The notes: a model not told the origin generated them from the letters alone. A DNA stretch of 64,000 nt from HGM10766 sp900757295 (GCA_025992315.1 DAJPHG010000001.1:372001-436000); one strand, 5' to 3'. Positions 43,028 to 51,090 are shown, numbered from the stretch's first letter. Numbers and translations are program-made.

Positions 43028-43111
43028 ATGTATGAAAAAAATTCAAAAATATTAAATATAAGCATAAATTTAAATAGGTGGTTTAATAATGGAAGGAGCC
43101 TATTTGAATAA
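43028..43111 (+). CDS. Possible 27-residue small protein
   Basis: MYEKNSKILNISINLNRWF... ending at TAA 43111, with AAAGGAAG upstream of the ATG. It overlaps the next small frame by eight bases, like translationally coupled peptides. No family is recognised; may be chance. Confidence 0.35.
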   Translation: MYEKNSKILNISINLNRWFNNGRSLFE

Positions 43112-43187
43112 TATTTCATTTAAAGATCTTATTTTAAAATACTTAATCGAAGAAATATCAAAAGAAGAAGGAGTGCAATCAAAATGA
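43104..43187 (+). CDS. Possible 27-residue small protein before the recombinase
   Basis: MNNISFKDLILKYLIEEISK... ending at TGA 43187. GGAAGGAG five bases before the TTG start gives good initiation; an in-frame ATG at 43089 is an alternative. A hairpin (GTGCAA/TTTGCAC) with T residues covers its stop. Small basic or acidic peptides before a recombinase can be directionality factors, but this is only a positional hint. Confidence 0.4.
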   Translation: MNNISFKDLILKYLIEEISKEEGVQSK

Positions 43188-43224
43188 TTTGCACTTTTCT
43201 AACTTTGATGTTACCATGGACACG

Positions 43225-43238
43225 TCTTAATACCCAAT
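43225..43238. repeat. Inverted copy B of a 14-bp element-1 repeat
   Basis: TCTTAATACCCAAT, exact reverse complement of 32375-32388, lies 25 bases before the recombinase start codon. Confidence 0.5.
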
Positions 43239-43262
43239 TAAGTAAGATAAAAGGAGGAATAA

Positions 43263-44933
43263 ATGTATAATACTTACTTAAACGGAATAGATTTCAATGT
43301 TGGAATCTATATAAGACTATCCCAAGAAGATAAAGATAAAAAATATGAATCTGATAGTGAAAGTGTAATAAATCAAAAAGAATTATTAAGAGGGTATGTT
43401 AAAAATAATAATTTTAATTTAGTTAAAGAATATGTTGATGATGGATATTCAGGAACAGACTTTGAAAGACCTGGATTTCAAAATATGTTAGAAGACATAA
43501 ATAATAAAAAAATAAATTGTGTAATAGTTAAAGATTTATCAAGATTAGGTAGAGATCATGTTATGACTGGTTATTATATCGAAACATTTTTTCCAGAAAA
43601 TAATATAAGGTTTATATCTATATTAGAGTCTTATGATAGTTTTAAAAATCAAGCTAGTAATGATTCATCAACATTTATAATTGCTTGTAATGATTATTAT
43701 AGTAAACAAAACTCAATAAAAATTAGAAATGTATTAAATGAAAAAAGGAAAAATGGAAAATTTGTAGGTAGTTTACCATGCTTTGGTTATATGAGAGATC
43801 CATTAGATAAAGGTCATTTAGTACCAAATCCTGAAACAGCTCCTATAGTAAAAAATATATTTAAATGGAGAGCAGATGGTATAGGACCTACAGAAATAGC
43901 TAATAGATTAAATAAAGCAAATATAGTTACACCTAGTGGATATAAAAAGACTAATTATTCATCAAGATTAATTGATAGAGATAACTGGAATATTTCAACA
44001 GTAAAAAAGATTCTGTGTAATAGAATTTATACTGGTGATTTAGTTCAACATACTCAAACTAAAGTTAATTATAAATCTAAAAAAAAGATAACATTAGATG
44101 AAAAATTGTGGATTATAGTAAAAAATACACACGAAGCATTAGTTGATAAAGAAACATTTGAATATGTTAATAATTTAAGAAAAAGAAAGACAAGAAATTA
44201 TGAAATTAAAACAAACAGAGAAAAAAGATTATTAGAAGGTAAGTTATTTTGTAAAGAATGTAAAAATAGACTTACAGTACTTTATCGTAAAAAACAAAAT
44301 TATTGGTCTGTTAACTGCAATAGATATTCTAGAGATCCAGTAATAGGCAGATGTTACTCGCATTTTTATCCATATAATTATTTAGAAGATCAAGTATTAG
44401 AACAAATTAATAAATCTATATCTAAATTAATAAAGGAACTTGATATAAAAGAATTAAATGATGAAGTTGTAAAAAATATACACAAAGAAACTACTAATAT
44501 TGATAAAATAGTAAAAGAACTACAAATAGAAAAAGAAAAAATTACTACTAGATTAAAAACTTTATATAATGATAGATGCGATGGTGTAATATCAGCAGAT
44601 ACTTATAAAGAATTAGCAGGAGAATCAGAACAAAAATTAAAGCAAATTAATGAAAATATAGAAAATCAGAATATAAAAAAATATAAAATGAAAAATAAAG
44701 TAAATACTTTGCCTGATTATACTAAAAAAATAAAAAAACTATTAGACTTAAGTAAACCAAAGAAAGAATTAATAGATACATTAGTAGATAGAATAGTTAT
44801 AGATAAAGATAGAAACATTACTATATATTTTAAATATGATATTGTACCAGAGGTAACTTTTAAATATGAAAATAGAAATTTGGCAAGAAATCCATATGGT
44901 AGAAAAGGTAAAAATCAGTATGGAAAAGATTAA
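43263..44933 (+). CDS. Large serine recombinase of element 1
   Basis: A 556-residue site-specific integrase. The resolvase-like catalytic domain carries the nucleophile Ser20 (YIRLSQED) and KDLSRLGRD. The recombinase domain follows (about 155-270, with FGYMRDP and NRIYTGDLVQ), then a zinc ribbon with C-x2-C (FCKECKNRL) and later cysteines, and a C-terminal coiled coil. It lies near the right end of element 1 and would catalyse both integration and, with a directionality factor, excision. AAAGGAGG precedes the ATG. Confidence 0.95.
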   Translation: MYNTYLNGIDFNVGIYIRLSQEDKDKKYESDSESVINQKELLRGYVKNNNFNLVKEYVDDGYSGTDFERPGFQNMLEDINNKKINCVIVKDLSRLGRDHVMTGYYIETFFPENNIRFISILESYDSFKNQASNDSSTFIIACNDYYSKQNSIKIRNVLNEKRKNGKFVGSLPCFGYMRDPLDKGHLVPNPETAPIVKNIFKWRADGIGPTEIANRLNKANIVTPSGYKKTNYSSRLIDRDNWNISTVKKILCNRIYTGDLVQHTQTKVNYKSKKKITLDEKLWIIVKNTHEALVDKETFEYVNNLRKRKTRNYEIKTNREKRLLEGKLFCKECKNRLTVLYRKKQNYWSVNCNRYSRDPVIGRCYSHFYPYNYLEDQVLEQINKSISKLIKELDIKELNDEVVKNIHKETTNIDKIVKELQIEKEKITTRLKTLYNDRCDGVISADTYKELAGESEQKLKQINENIENQNIKKYKMKNKVNTLPDYTKKIKKLLDLSKPKKELIDTLVDRIVIDKDRNITIYFKYDIVPEVTFKYENRNLARNPYGRKGKNQYGKD

Positions 44934-44937
44934 AATG

Positions 44938-44973
44938 AGCTCTAACTAGTTATCTAGTTAGGGCTTATTTTTA
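44938..44973 (+). terminator. Terminator after recombinase 1
   Basis: AGCTCTAACTAG and CTAGTTAGGGCT form a 12-bp stem (one G-T pair) with loop TTAT, followed by a T-rich run. Confidence 0.9.
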
Positions 44974-45054
44974 GTTTTATGGTTTATTTATGTTTTTTTA
45001 TGGATTTTATGTTTTATAATAGTAATTAATATATTTATGAAAGGAGGTAAAATT

Positions 45055-45459
45055 ATGAATGATATAAATATAATTAAACTCATTAAAAAACTAGATGAAG
45101 TAAAAGATAGTAAAGAAGATTCTCAATATATTGCAGATTTAAAAACAATTGATAATATGATTAATGTTACTATTCCTATTGATAATTATTTAGTAGAAAG
45201 TATCAAAAAAAGATACGAAAGTGAGTTAATATTTCTTGATAATTTAGAAAAGAATTTTAGAAATTTTCAAAGAGGTAAAAATAACAGTTCAAATTTAAGC
45301 TATGATCAATATTTAAAAAATCTTAGACACGCTCTAACAAGAGTCGGTGTAATGCGTATCTTAAAGAGAAAAGGTAAAAAAATATTAGAAGATGATTTGA
45401 TAAATAATGACAACAATAATTTATACAATAAATTTGTAAATGCATTGGATGAGAATTAA
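45055..45459 (+). CDS. Hypothetical protein at the right end of element 1
   Basis: A 134-residue, charged, helical protein (NDINIIKLIKKLDEVKDS..., later YDQYLKNLRHALTRVGVMRI). GAAAGGAGG sets the start at 45055; an ATG six codons earlier overlaps the ribosome site. It follows the recombinase terminator and precedes attR by ~115 bases. No family recognised; position would allow a role in excision or maintenance. Confidence 0.65.
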   Translation: MNDINIIKLIKKLDEVKDSKEDSQYIADLKTIDNMINVTIPIDNYLVESIKKRYESELIFLDNLEKNFRNFQRGKNNSSNLSYDQYLKNLRHALTRVGVMRILKRKGKKILEDDLINNDNNNLYNKFVNALDEN

Positions 45460-45576
45460 AAAATAATTAATCACACTAAGTGAACGCTCCTATGCTAACT
45501 TTATAAAAAAAGTGTCCTCTGCAAAGCCTTATAAATCAAGGGATTTTTGCAGTTATAATGGGTAATTAACAAGTGT

Positions 45577-45584
45577 GGTGGCGA
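45577..45584 (+). repeat. Right attachment core of element 1 (attR)
   Basis: GGTGGCGA, the second copy of the 8-bp core. To its left AATGGGTAATTAAC is the other attP arm; to its right the amidase frame resumes. Confidence 0.8.
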
Positions 45585-45945
45585 TGGTGCTGAAATAATT
45601 TATGCCTTAAGAAATAATGATACATTATCATCTTTAATAGCAAAAGAAATTGAAAAAGAAGGACAGAATGTTAGAAAGTATTATCAAAGAAGATTACCAA
45701 GTGATCCATCAAAAGATTATTATTTTATGTTAAGAAATACAGGAAATACTGAATCCATAATTGTAGAATATGGTTTTTTGGATAGTACTAGTGATGATGT
45801 CAATCAATTAAAGAATAATTATGAAAATTACGCAGAAGCTGTTGTACGTGCTTTAGTAGATTATATAGGAGCAACTTATATTCCAGTTGTTGGGTCTGAT
45901 TATTACGTTGTGCAAAAAGGGGATACAATTTTTATGGAAGAGTAA
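45577..45945 (+). CDS. Segment 2 of interrupted amidase-LysM gene (C-terminal half of the amidase domain)
   Basis: From 45577 the frame reads on without a stop as GGDGAEIIYALRNND, exactly completing the SNHINAG motif left at 32342. It carries the catalytic glutamate (VEYGFLDS, residue 156 of the joined protein) and ends in the opening of a LysM repeat, YYVVQKG. Native sequence ends at 45920; the frame then enters element 2 and stops at 45945. There is no start codon or ribosome site of its own at the proper place. The 114 native codons show no decay. Confidence 0.88.
   Translation, partial: GGDGAEIIYALRNNDTLSSLIAKEIEKEGQNVRKYYQRRLPSDPSKDYYFMLRNTGNTESIIVEYGFLDSTSDDVNQLKNNYENYAEAVVRALVDYIGATYIPVVGSDYYVVQKGDTIFMEE
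45919..45936 (+). repeat. Left attachment site of element 2 (attL)
   Basis: Core GG (45919-45920), then G and the 15-base half-site GATACAATTTTTATG (45922-45936). The half-site is the exact reverse complement of the one at the right end. Confidence 0.8.
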
Positions 45946-45989
45946 TAAAACATATGTTATAATCTTTTTATAATAAGAAGGTGAATTAA

Positions 45990-47888
45990 TTGAATTTTGA
46001 ACAAAAGCTTGATATTGTAATCAATGAAATAGCCTCAGTTTATAATTTGAATAATGAACAGGCAAATTTAGTAAAACAAAATATTATCAAAAGAGTAAAA
46101 ATGTATCGAAATATGAGTCCTAATTTTACTAATGATGAAGTTAAAATAGTTGCAAACAGTTCTGATATTGGAGACTTCTTTATTAATAGATTAGTGACTA
46201 ATATTAGAAATTATGACTTTGATCAAACTTATAATAGAGATAATACTCTTAAAGGTGCATATACATCAAAAAATCAAGCTTTATATGTTGGCAATTATAA
46301 ATTTATTGAAGATATAACACTTGATAAATTGAAAAATAGAATTCAAAATGTAGATCCTGAAATGTTGAGAAAAGCATCTTTAAATGTATTTAATCATGAG
46401 CTAGGTCATGCTTTACAAACATCATTTAAAGGAAAATATGGAAATAATGATAATAAATATATGCAACTAATCAATAATTTGAGTACAAAATATCCTAATG
46501 AATTTAAACTACAAGCAACTGAAGAAGTATTAAATACAATGCAAAAAGGAATGATAGTAACTCGTAAAGATGATAAAAGTAAAGATGCAAGAAATTTTTA
46601 TTCAAAGAATGCATATATAACGCATCTTGATGAAATCTTTAATGAGGATGAAGCCCTTAGAATCACTGGTGTTAATCAACCACAATTTTCATATGATATG
46701 GGTAATGGATTTTCTAAGAATATTTATAATTATCAGTCTAGCAATTATAAAATAACATCATATGGAAAAATGATGAAAATTGTAATGGGTGAAAAATTGA
46801 CTTTTAAAGCCATGTATGAGGATTCAATAGTAGCTTATGAATTTTTTGATCAATTTAAAGATATTTCAGATAAGATATATCATGGTAAACCACCTATGTT
46901 TAATATACTTGAGTCATTGAATAAAATAAAAAGTGAATCATCATTAAATGAATCATTAAAATTGGATTTATTTTTAACTATATGTTTGCAACGAAGAGTA
47001 GCTCATGATTTAAAAAATCCTAATCTTACACAAGAAGATATAGATAAAATCAAGAATTATACATCTGAATTTAATAGTCAAATGACTAAAAATCCAAATT
47101 TAGTTACTCAACAAATCCAAATTATTTCAAGTATACAAAATATGATATCTAAAAAAGAAAAGCAATTAGGAGGAACTGTTACTCAAAATTCAAACCCTAA
47201 TAAAAATACTAATCAAGCAGAAGTATCATTATATAGACATCCTAAAGCTAATGAATTGAATGAATTAGAGAGAAAAAAACAAATTGCTAAACAAAATAAT
47301 GATATTTTATTATATCAACAATTACAAAATAAGATTGAGAATATTATAAGTGCTAATAGAGCTAAAGTAAGTCCTCAACAATGGGATGCAATGGACATTG
47401 ATGAAAGAAAGTCATTTATACAAATAAAAATGAAAGAGGCAAAAATTTTAAAAGATGAGGATGAGTTTAGTTATTGGAATGCTAGCTTAAATCGTTTAAA
47501 TCCAAAACACCAAGAGATAACACAAAATAAAGCCTCTATTCAGGAGCCAATTGTACAAACTGAAGTCAATGAGAATAATTCTCATAACTTAAGTAAAGAT
47601 AATTTAGATTTATCTGGTTTAACAGGGCAATTGAGAAATGAATTAACTAAAGTTCAAAATGCGTATCGTTCTATGATGTCTGATGGTTATATTGATGATG
47701 AAGAGCTCGCTACATTAATTTCTATGAATAACAAGATTATCTCTGATGGGTATATGTTAAGAGGATTAGCAACAGATTCTAGTGATTTAAGAAAAATTAA
47801 TGTAATAATAAGTAGCCTTGAGGAACAAAAAAAGAAAATGAGTTCTATGTTAAATGGTCTAGAAGAGAATGGAAAAATTATGAGATAA
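45990..47888 (+). CDS. HELGH zincin-like protein of element 2
   Basis: A 632-residue soluble protein without signal peptide. Residues 136-140 (NHELGHAL) form a gluzincin-type HExxH motif, so an intracellular metallopeptidase is likely. The N-terminal ~330 residues hold this domain. The C-terminal half is a polar linker (NSNPNKNTNQ) followed by two helical, coiled-coil-like regions (about 420-520 and 550-630). The family is unknown to me. TTG 45990 is the start, preceded by AAGGTGA. It fills half of the element. Confidence 0.7.
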   Translation: MNFEQKLDIVINEIASVYNLNNEQANLVKQNIIKRVKMYRNMSPNFTNDEVKIVANSSDIGDFFINRLVTNIRNYDFDQTYNRDNTLKGAYTSKNQALYVGNYKFIEDITLDKLKNRIQNVDPEMLRKASLNVFNHELGHALQTSFKGKYGNNDNKYMQLINNLSTKYPNEFKLQATEEVLNTMQKGMIVTRKDDKSKDARNFYSKNAYITHLDEIFNEDEALRITGVNQPQFSYDMGNGFSKNIYNYQSSNYKITSYGKMMKIVMGEKLTFKAMYEDSIVAYEFFDQFKDISDKIYHGKPPMFNILESLNKIKSESSLNESLKLDLFLTICLQRRVAHDLKNPNLTQEDIDKIKNYTSEFNSQMTKNPNLVTQQIQIISSIQNMISKKEKQLGGTVTQNSNPNKNTNQAEVSLYRHPKANELNELERKKQIAKQNNDILLYQQLQNKIENIISANRAKVSPQQWDAMDIDERKSFIQIKMKEAKILKDEDEFSYWNASLNRLNPKHQEITQNKASIQEPIVQTEVNENNSHNLSKDNLDLSGLTGQLRNELTKVQNAYRSMMSDGYIDDEELATLISMNNKIISDGYMLRGLATDSSDLRKINVIISSLEEQKKKMSSMLNGLEENGKIMR

Positions 47889-47910
47889 AGTTTGACTAAC
47901 TTTCTTTTCA

Positions 47911-47958
47911 AAACATCCTATAAAATCTAATAAAAATTAGAATTTAGGATGTTTTTTA
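47911..47958 (+). terminator. Terminator after the HELGH gene
   Basis: AAAACATCCTA and TAGGATGTTTT pair, extended inward by TCTAAT/ATTAGA, and are followed by T residues. Confidence 0.8.
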
Positions 47959-48048
47959 ATGCTTGAAATTATTGATTTTAGGAGAATATAAAAAAATATT
48001 ACTAAAAAAAAATTTTAACCATAGAATTAATTGGAGGTATTAAGCTCT

Positions 48049-48216
48049 ATGGTTAAATACAAGGTTAATTTAAAGTTTAAAGATACTGGAAACCCTTTAA
48101 ATGAAATAATTACTGAAGTATTAAAAATTGAACTGCAAAAGAAGATAAAAATTACTTGCAATATAATGAAAAGAGATAATTATACTCATTATTCTCTAGA
48201 TGAGGGGGAGTATTAA
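48049..48216 (+). CDS. Small 55-residue protein before recombinase 2
   Basis: MVKYKVNLKFKDTGNPLNEI... ends DEGEY at TAA 48216. GGAGG stands 11 bases before the ATG. It is three bases ahead of the recombinase GTG, so it is co-translated with it. Small proteins in this place may act as recombination directionality factors; that is an inference. No family recognised. Confidence 0.6.
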   Translation: MVKYKVNLKFKDTGNPLNEIITEVLKIELQKKIKITCNIMKRDNYTHYSLDEGEY

Positions 48217-48219
48217 TTA

Positions 48220-49785
48220 GTGATAGGGAATAATAGTTTTAAAGTAGGAATATATATAAGATTATCAAGAGATGATGGTAATTTAGAATCTGACAGTATT
48301 GTTAGTCAAAGAAGTTTACTTAATCAATATGTTAATGAAAATAATTATAAAATAATAGAAGAATATGTAGATGATGGCTTTACTGGAACTAATTTTGATA
48401 GACCAGCGTTTAAAAAAATGATTAAAGATATTGAATTAGGAAAAATAAATATGATTATTACCAAGGATATGTCTAGATTAGGTAGAGATTATATAGGTAC
48501 TGGTGAACTAATTGAAAAATATTTTCCAAATAATAATATTAGATATATTGCAATTAATGATGGAATAGATACTTTTATAGATAATACAAATAATGATATT
48601 GCACCATTTAAGGCAATTATGAATGATATGTATGCTAAAGACATTTCTAAGAAGGTTAAAACAAGTCTTCATTCAAGAATGAAAGAAGGATTATATGTAT
48701 CTGGAAGATGTCCATTTGGATATATGAAAGATCCAAATAATAAAAATCATTTAATTATAAATGAAGAACAAGCAAGTGTTGTTAAATTGATTTTTGATTT
48801 AGCACTTAAAGGAAATACATATCATTTTATTGCACAAGAATTAACAAAAAGAAAAATTAAAACTCCAGCATCTTACTATAATTATGTATGGAATACTAAA
48901 TGTATAAGTACAAATTGTGTTTCACAAGAATATGGAGTATGGGTTGATACAACGATAAAAGCAATTTTAACTAATAGAATTTATGTAGGTGATGCAGTGC
49001 AAGGTAAAACTAAAAAGATTAATTATAAACTAAAAAAAACAGTAAAAGCTAATCCTAATGACTATATAATAGTAGAGAATACACATGAAGCAATTATAGA
49101 TAAAGATACATTTAACTATGTACAAACTCTATTACCTAAAAATGTTAAAAGACCAGAGAAGAAAAGATTTTATCTATTAGACGGACTTTTATATTGTGGG
49201 GATTGCAAACATAGAATAACTATTAGATATCAAAATAAAACTGGTAGAAGTTATACCATTTGTAATTATTATAGAACATATTCAAAGTATCACGTTTGTA
49301 CAACCCATACAAATAATTATGAAGTATTAGAAAGTGTTATTTTAGATAATATAGTAAATGTTTGTAAAAAGTATTTAGATAAAAATAAAATTAAAGAGTT
49401 TATTGGTAATATTAAATTTGAAGATAATACATTGAAGATAAAAAAACAAATTGAAAGTTTAGAAATAACTAATAATAAATTAATAACAAATTTAGATAAA
49501 ACTTATATGGATATGTTAAAAAATATCATTGATGAAGAACAATATATTAGAGTAAGTGAAAGTATAAAAAAAGAAATAGAAGGTAATAAATTAAGTATTG
49601 ATAATCTTAAAAATGAGCAAATAAATTCTAATAAAATAGATAATAAAATATTAGAAGAATATATAAATGAATTTTTATCACTCGAAAATCCAACAAGAGA
49701 GTTAATAATTAATTTAGTTGAAAAAATCTATATCTATCAAGATAAGACGATAGATATTATATTTACATTTAAAAATGTTACATAA
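48220..49785 (+). CDS. Large serine recombinase of element 2
   Basis: A 521-residue integrase with nucleophile Ser16 (YIRLSRDDG), TKDMSRLGRD, a recombinase domain (FGYMKDP, NRIYVGDAVQG), a zinc ribbon (YCGDCKHRIT and later cysteines) and a coiled coil. It is clearly related to, but distinct from, recombinase 1. GTG start with AGGGGGAG nine bases before. Its stop codon (49783-49785) is inside the attachment half-site, eleven bases from the crossover point. Confidence 0.95.
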   Translation: MIGNNSFKVGIYIRLSRDDGNLESDSIVSQRSLLNQYVNENNYKIIEEYVDDGFTGTNFDRPAFKKMIKDIELGKINMIITKDMSRLGRDYIGTGELIEKYFPNNNIRYIAINDGIDTFIDNTNNDIAPFKAIMNDMYAKDISKKVKTSLHSRMKEGLYVSGRCPFGYMKDPNNKNHLIINEEQASVVKLIFDLALKGNTYHFIAQELTKRKIKTPASYYNYVWNTKCISTNCVSQEYGVWVDTTIKAILTNRIYVGDAVQGKTKKINYKLKKTVKANPNDYIIVENTHEAIIDKDTFNYVQTLLPKNVKRPEKKRFYLLDGLLYCGDCKHRITIRYQNKTGRSYTICNYYRTYSKYHVCTTHTNNYEVLESVILDNIVNVCKKYLDKNKIKEFIGNIKFEDNTLKIKKQIESLEITNNKLITNLDKTYMDMLKNIIDEEQYIRVSESIKKEIEGNKLSIDNLKNEQINSNKIDNKILEEYINEFLSLENPTRELIINLVEKIYIYQDKTIDIIFTFKNVT

Positions 49786-49798
49786 AAATTGTATCTGG
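49781..49798 (+). repeat. Right attachment site of element 2 (attR)
   Basis: Half-site CATAAAAATTGTATC (49781-49795), one T, then core GG (49797-49798), after which the LysM frame resumes. Confidence 0.8.
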
Positions 49799-50540
49799 TG
49801 ATTCATTATGGTCTATTGCTAGAAAGCTAAATACTTCTGTTGCTGAGCTAAAAGCTTTAAATAATCTTACTAGTAATAATTTAAGCGTTGGACAAGTTTT
49901 AAAAACTCCATCATCTAATACTGAAAATGATAATCAAACAACATATACAGTTGTGAAAGGAGATTCACTATATAAAATAGCACAAAAATTCAATGTTACT
50001 GTACAAGATTTGATTAACTTAAATAATATAACTTCAACAAATTTAAGTATAGGTCAAGTATTGCAGGTAAAAGGAACTGTTCCATCAAAGGAAGAAACAA
50101 CATATACAGTAGTAAAAGGAGATTCTTTATATGCTATTGCCAATAAATATAAATTTAGCGTTCAAGATATTATTGATGCAAATAATTTAAAAAGTACAGC
50201 TTTAAGTGTAGGCCAAAAGTTAATAATTCCTACTCAAATAACAAATGACTTATATACAGTAAAAAGTGGAGACTCACTATATAAAATTGCAAACCAATAT
50301 GGTGTTACGGTTGAAGATTTAAAAAAAGAAAATAATCTTACAAATAATAATTTAAGTGTAGGTCAAGTATTAAAAATCCCGTCAACAAATAATTATCAAA
50401 CATACACAGTAAAAAGTGGAGACAGTCTATATAGCATAGCAAGACAATATAACACGACTGTATCAGATATTCAAGCATTAAATAATTTAAAAAGTACAGC
50501 TTTAAGTGTAGGTCAAAAATTAATAATTCCGCAAAAATAA
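49797..50540 (+). CDS. Segment 3 of interrupted amidase-LysM gene (LysM repeats)
   Basis: The frame from 49797 (GDSLWSIARKLN) stays open for 247 codons and completes LysM repeat 1, then four more full LysM repeats, each beginning YTV[VK][KS]GDSLY and ending LSVGQ-L-IP. LysM domains bind N-acetylglucosamine in peptidoglycan, so this part targets the amidase to the wall. No native start or ribosome site precedes it; an internal ATG does not exist before 49953 (GTG). Linkers are rich in Thr, Ser and Asn. Confidence 0.9.
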   Translation, partial: GDSLWSIARKLNTSVAELKALNNLTSNNLSVGQVLKTPSSNTENDNQTTYTVVKGDSLYKIAQKFNVTVQDLINLNNITSTNLSIGQVLQVKGTVPSKEETTYTVVKGDSLYAIANKYKFSVQDIIDANNLKSTALSVGQKLIIPTQITNDLYTVKSGDSLYKIANQYGVTVEDLKKENNLTNNNLSVGQVLKIPSTNNYQTYTVKSGDSLYSIARQYNTTVSDIQALNNLKSTALSVGQKLIIPQK

Positions 50541-50543
50541 AAA

Positions 50544-50577
50544 TTAGTTGATTGATGTTTCAACTAATTTTTTAATG
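50544..50577 (+). terminator. Terminator after the amidase-LysM gene
   Basis: AAATTAGTTGA and TCAACTAATTT form an 11-bp stem followed by T residues; it lies between two convergent genes and can serve both. Confidence 0.8.
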
Positions 50578-50994
50578 TAATTGTTTACATATTCCAGGAT
50601 CTGGTATATAGAAGCAATGATTCTTATATCTTCCAGCTAAATTTTGGTCATACCATGTATTTTTGCAAGATGTGTTTGTTGGTGGTGCATAAAACCATAA
50701 TGAATTAGTTGCAGGATGGTAATATTCACCTCTTAAAACTCTTTGAGCTAAATTCTTTTCAAGTGTAGTTGGTGTACCATTAAATAATGAAGACTGGGTA
50801 CCAGTAAATTGATTTTTTTGATAAATAGCATCAGTTATTGATCTTATATCTTTAAAAGTTAAACATTCGGCTAAAGCACGATTGACTACAACATTTCCTA
50901 CCATTAACATTCCTAAATTTCCTTCACCTAAAGCTTCCGCTCGCATTAACCTTGCCAGAAGTTCCAGTTCTTTGGTTGTATAGTTAATAATCAT
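50572..50994 (-). CDS. CwlJ/SleB-type cell wall hydrolase
   Basis: A 140-residue hydrolase_2 protein. The catalytic glutamate is in MRAEALGEGNLGMLMVGNVVVNR; further family landmarks are QFTGTQ, WFYAPPTN and GRYKNHCFY. Like CwlJ it has no signal peptide. CwlJ degrades spore cortex at germination. AGGTGAT precedes ATG 50994, and CATATTAT further up resembles a sigma-E -10. A longer frame reaches 51336 but crosses the tRNA gene and is not real. Convergent with the interrupted amidase. Confidence 0.9.
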   Translation of the reverse strand: MIINYTTKELELLARLMRAEALGEGNLGMLMVGNVVVNRALAECLTFKDIRSITDAIYQKNQFTGTQSSLFNGTPTTLEKNLAQRVLRGEYYHPATNSLWFYAPPTNTSCKNTWYDQNLAGRYKNHCFYIPDPGICKQLH

Positions 50995-51090
50995 ATAATC
51001 ACCTAAAATATAATATGAAAAATACTGGTAAAATGATATTGCGCATGATATAATATTTTTGTTGAATATTTTTTGATTATTCACGACCAT

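Larger units (their letters stand above)
32345..45578 (+). mobile_element. Element 1: 13,234-bp serine-recombinase intervening element with defence and toxin cargo
   Basis: The element is bounded by the 8-bp direct repeat GGTGGCGA and splits the amidase gene inside the codons for NAGGGDGAE. Its contents in order are a DUF3892 protein, an IetAS-like ATPase/protease pair, Fic, a HipA-like kinase, MazG, a reverse transcriptase, a DUF2075 helicase, small regulators, the large serine recombinase near the right end and an unknown protein. There are no conjugation or virion genes. Joining the ends gives a half-symmetric attP: AATGGGTAATTAAC, 14 bases, GTTTACCTACCATT. Removal restores the reading frame exactly. 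Confidence 0.85.
45921..49798 (+). mobile_element. Element 2: 3,878-bp minimal serine-recombinase intervening element
   Basis: It splits the first LysM repeat of the amidase gene between YYVVQKG and GDSLWSIA. Joining its ends gives CATAAAAATTGTATC-T-GG-G-GATACAATTTTTATG, a perfect 15-bp dyad centred on GG, as expected for a large serine recombinase attP. It carries only a HELGH-motif protein, a 55-residue protein and the recombinase, whose stop codon lies inside the right half-site. Removal restores the frame exactly (YYVVQKGDSLWSIARKLN). Confidence 0.87.

Noticed and set aside
32345..49798. Prophage or conjugative element
   Set aside because: No capsid, tail, portal, terminase, relaxase or type IV secretion genes are seen; only cargo, regulators and recombinases.
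45932..49811. TTATGG or TTGT as crossover core of element 2
   Set aside because: TTATGG would put LysM out of frame; TTGT is in frame but off the centre of the perfect 15-bp dyad. GG fits both frame and symmetry.
49953..50540. LysM segment as an independent four-repeat LysM protein, or a CRISPR-like array
   Set aside because: The frame is open back to 49797 and completes a split LysM exactly; the repeats are protein repeats with variable DNA, not identical repeats with spacers.
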